Assembly (NCBI RefSeq): GCF_003254505.1 | Contig: NZ_QFYP01000001.1 | Location: 1,348,001-1,412,000 of the forward strand | Source: Phenylobacterium hankyongense | GTDB lineage: Bacteria; Pseudomonadota; Alphaproteobacteria; Caulobacterales; Caulobacteraceae | Length of the DNA: 64,000 nucleotides | Reading direction: 5' to 3' | Shown here: positions 61,585 through 64,000 of the stretch, piece by piece | How positions within the stretch are numbered: position 1 is the first letter of the stretch | Layout of the letters: each line of letters starts with the position of its first letter | Program-made: the position numbers and the translations under genes | The notes under the pieces: model-generated | What the model was told of the DNA's origin: nothing | The model's input: only the letters and a program-made list of their open reading frames with translations | Databases searched by the model: none

Positions 61585-62160
61585 CTACGCCTCGTCGTCG
61601 GGCTTGGACGTGCGGCGGCCGGCGCTGGCGGTCTGGCGCTTGGCCTCGCGGTCCTTCTGCACCTGCCAGTAGCTGGCGCCGTCGTCCGGCTTGAACATGG
61701 TGCGCGGCGCGCCGTCCTTGTTGGCCACGGCGAAGACGTTGCCCTTGGGGTCGTAGAACAGCATGTCGCCGTTGGCCCGGGTCAGCGTCTGGGTGCCGGC
61801 CGGCGGGTGCTCCACGAAGGCGTGGGCCTTCTTCACGTACTGGTCCAGCGAGCGCGCGCCGAAGGTCTCGCCGTTGCGCTCGAAGGCGTGCTGGGCGCTC
61901 TCGTCGGCCGAGTAGCGGCGGCTCGCCGCCCACACCGGCTTGCCGTCCAGCATCTGCACGGGGTCCTTGCGGTGATCGACCCGCGGCGCATCCGCGGACG
62001 CGCCGCCCGCCACGTCGCGGGGCGCGTCGTTGGTCGCCATCTGCGTGCCGGCCGCCTGCTTGCCGGCCACCGCCGAAGGGCCGTTGTCGCAGCCGCTGAC
62101 CAGCAGCGCCGCCGCGGAAATCCCCAACGCCATCGAAAGCGCCGTCCTCAACCCAGCCAT
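61585..62160 (-). CDS. Putative SOS-inducible lipoprotein with a toxin-like (BECR/BapE-like?) C-terminal domain
   Basis: 191 residues from the ATG at 62160; an ATG at 62166 is the alternative, and AGAGGGAG fits the second better. The signal peptide LSMALGISAAALLVSGC has a lipobox with Cys24 and Asp at +2, an inner-membrane retention signal in E. coli rules. After a low-complexity linker (25-80), residues about 88-160 (AQHAFERNGETFGARSLDQY; GTQTLTRANGDMLFYDPKGN; VFAVANKDGAPRTMFKPDD) resemble a domain seen at the C-termini of many polymorphic toxins (pattern H-x3-x2-G..R-x-NGD..Y-x-P..G-x-RT-x-FKP). Candidate catalytic residues are His91, Arg128, Tyr136 and Thr154. Two LexA boxes lie upstream. 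Similarity to the SOS-induced nuclease BapE of Caulobacter is a hypothesis. No immunity gene is adjacent. Confidence 0.7.
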   Translation of the reverse strand: MAGLRTALSMALGISAAALLVSGCDNGPSAVAGKQAAGTQMATNDAPRDVAGGASADAPRVDHRKDPVQMLDGKPVWAASRRYSADESAQHAFERNGETFGARSLDQYVKKAHAFVEHPPAGTQTLTRANGDMLFYDPKGNVFAVANKDGAPRTMFKPDDGASYWQVQKDREAKRQTASAGRRTSKPDDEA

Positions 62161-62189
62161 CTTCATCTCCCTCTGAACAGGCTTAGCCG

Positions 62190-62204
62190 GAACAAATAAA
62201 GAAC
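62190..62204 (-). promoter_or_regulatory. LexA (SOS) box 1 upstream of the toxin-like lipoprotein gene
   Basis: GAAC-AAATAAA-GAAC matches the alphaproteobacterial LexA direct repeat exactly, 23-29 bp before the start codons of the lipoprotein gene and so overlapping the likely promoter or start region. Confidence 0.8.
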
Positions 62205-62261
62205 AAAGATTTCTGGGGCTGTCGAGTCCCTTTTTCGGGGACGCCGATACCCGTCCGCGCC

Positions 62262-62276
62262 GAACAAACAAAGAAC
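62262..62276 (-). promoter_or_regulatory. LexA (SOS) box 2 upstream of the toxin-like lipoprotein gene and of coaBC
   Basis: GAAC-AAACAAA-GAAC is a second exact match, 57 bp from box 1 and 71 bp before coaBC. It could serve either divergent gene. The two boxes differ by a single spacer base (AAATAAA versus AAACAAA). Confidence 0.78.
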
Positions 62277-62319
62277 AACCGTCGCCGTTTGTCCAGAGGC
62301 CGCTCTTGCCCTAAATCGG

Positions 62320-62340
62320 AGCCTCCTGTTCCCGGAGGCT
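62320..62340 (+). promoter_or_regulatory. coaBC: Hairpin covering the coaBC Shine-Dalgarno
   Basis: AGCCTCC-TGTTCCC-GGAGGCT is a perfect 7-bp stem whose right arm contains the GGAGG ribosome site, 9 nt before the TTG start of coaBC. Folding would hide the site and reduce initiation. Confidence 0.55.
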
Positions 62341-62347
62341 GAACGCC

Positions 62348-63537
62348 TTGGCCGAAAAGCGGATTCTCCTGATCGTCGGCGGCGGGATCGCAGCCTACAA
62401 GGCGCTCGAGCTCACCCGCCTGCTGCGCAAGGCCGCCATCGCCGTGCGACCGATCCTCACCCAGGCGGGGGCGGAATTCGTCACCGCCCTGTCGGTGTCG
62501 GCGCTGGCGGAGGACAAGGTCTACGCCGAGCTGTTCTCGCTGACCGACGAGGCGGAGATGGGCCATATCGAGCTCTCCCGCTCGGCCGACCTGATCGTCG
62601 TCGCGCCGGCGACCGCGGACCTGATGGCCAAGGCGGCGGGCGGCCTCGCCAACGACCTGGCCTCCACCACCCTGCTCGCCACCGACACCCCGGTGCTGAT
62701 GGCCCCGGCGATGAACGTGCGGATGTGGGAGCACCCGGCGACGCAGCGGAACCTCGCCACGCTCAAGGCCGACGGCGTGATGTTCGTGGGGCCCGACGAG
62801 GGCGCCATGGCCTGCGGCGAGTTCGGGCCCGGGCGCATGGCCGAGCCGGCGGCGATCTTCGAGGCGATCCAGGCGGCGCTGGCCGGGCCGGCCTCGAAGC
62901 CGCTGGCCGGCAAGCGGGCCATCGTCACGGCGGGACCCACCGTCGAGCCGATCGACCCGGTGCGGGTGATCGCCAACCGCTCCTCGGGCAAGCAGGGCTA
63001 CGCCATCGCCGCGGCCCTGGAGGCCCTGGGCGCCGACGTGGTGCTGGTCAGCGGGCCCACCGCGCTCACCGCTCCGGCCGGCGTGCGGCGGGTGTCGGTG
63101 GAGACCGCCCACGAGATGCTGATGGCCTGCGAGGCCGCGCTGCCGGCCGACGTCGCCGTCTGCGTGGCCGCGGTCGCCGACTGGCGGCCGGCCAGCGTCG
63201 GCGAGACCAAGCTCAAGAAGGGGGCCGGCGGTCCGCCGACGCTGACCCTGGTGGAGAACCCCGACATCCTGGCGACGCTCTCCAAGGACCAGCGCCGGCC
63301 GCGGCTGGTGGTGGGCTTCGCCGCCGAGACCCACGACGTGGAGGTCCACGCCCGGGCCAAGCTGCAGACCAAGGGCTGCGACTGGATCGTCGCCAACGAC
63401 GTCAGCGTCGCGGGCACGATGGGCGGCGACGACAATGCGGTGGCTATCGTCACCCACGCCGGAATCGAGCGATGGGAGCGGATGAGCAAGGGCGAGGTCG
63501 CCCGCCGGCTCGCCGCCCGTATCGCCGAGGAACTGCC

Positions 63538-63541
<4 letters not shown>
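62348..63541 (+). CDS. coaBC: Bifunctional phosphopantothenoylcysteine decarboxylase / phosphopantothenate-cysteine ligase
   Basis: 397 residues, TTG start at 62348 with GGAGG 9 nt upstream. The CoaC flavoprotein half has [20 protein letters not shown], the catalytic His in [20 protein letters not shown], and [20 protein letters not shown]. The CoaB half opens [20 protein letters not shown] and [20 protein letters not shown]. It carries out two steps of coenzyme A synthesis. It is coupled to dut by a GTGA overlap. Two LexA-type boxes upstream are more likely for the divergent gene. Confidence 0.97.
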
Positions 63542-63990
<449 letters not shown>

Positions 63991-63991
63991 G

Positions 63992-64000
63992 ATGACCGAC
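63992..64000 (+). CDS. Possible start of the next gene (cut by window edge)
   Basis: ATGACCGAC (M-T-D) follows the dut stop by one base and may open a co-transcribed gene. Only three codons are visible; the product cannot be judged. Confidence 0.3.

Overview
The window is about 70 percent G+C with dense, strongly G/C-ending codons, and looks like an alphaproteobacterial chromosome, most probably Caulobacterales (Caulobacter or Phenylobacterium type). Supporting signs are GAAC-N7-GAAC (alphaproteobacterial LexA) boxes, GANTC sites in the dnaA upstream region, an alphaproteobacterial-type heat-shock promoter before hrcA, and gene order: rpsT-dnaA, lnt-metK-trmB, rimP-nusA-ylxR-infB, rbfA-truB-rpsO-pnp, glnD-murJ-trpS, tsaB-rimI-fur-miaB-phoH-ybeY-corC. 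The genus is inferred. No tRNA, rRNA, CRISPR array, phage or insertion sequence was seen.
Layout. 1-3.7 kb: a truncated sensor-less hybrid histidine kinase, an XRE regulator, a LuxR-HTH ORF whose middle is occupied by another reading frame, and two small Caulobacterales-like hypotheticals. 3.6-13.4 kb (minus strand): comM with an upstream LexA box, gshB, a two-gene O-acetylation module (MBOAT plus an SGNH protein with an RTX tail), a SirB1-type protein, yraN, rsmI, hemW and rdgB. 13.4-14.5 kb: a palindromic operator, a 35-residue membrane peptide, and a DUF2975/HTH pair. 14.5-20.6 kb: rph, heat-shock hrcA-grpE, dnaN, a zinc-finger protein, an orphan ABC ATPase and a GNAT. 20.6-30.3 kb: mutS, a LysR/YeiH pair, glnD and murJ.
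30.4-54.1 kb is a long plus-strand housekeeping run. It covers tRNA charging and modification (trpS, tsaB, miaB, trmB), Fe-S and iron control (NfuA-like, fur), the phoH-ybeY-corC-lnt chain, metK, the rimP-nusA-ylxR-infB translation/transcription operon behind a terminator-containing leader, and rbfA-truB-rpsO-pnp. Only ppa interrupts it on the minus strand. 54.3-59.2 kb (minus): dnaA, rpsT, an enoyl-CoA hydratase, a TraB/GumN protein and mutM. 59.3-64 kb: ubiE-ubiB, a small lipoprotein behind two LexA boxes, then coaBC-dut. In Caulobacter this set of genes flanks the chromosomal origin, so oriC is probably just beyond the right edge; no origin is visible inside.
The strongest novelty candidate is the 191-residue lipoprotein at 61.6-62.2 kb. 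Its C-terminal domain resembles a nuclease-like domain found at the ends of polymorphic toxins, and two LexA boxes precede it, which suggests a DNA-damage-induced effector. Also notable are the ORF nested in the LuxR gene, the SGNH-RTX acetyltransferase fusion, and the rimP attenuator-like leader.
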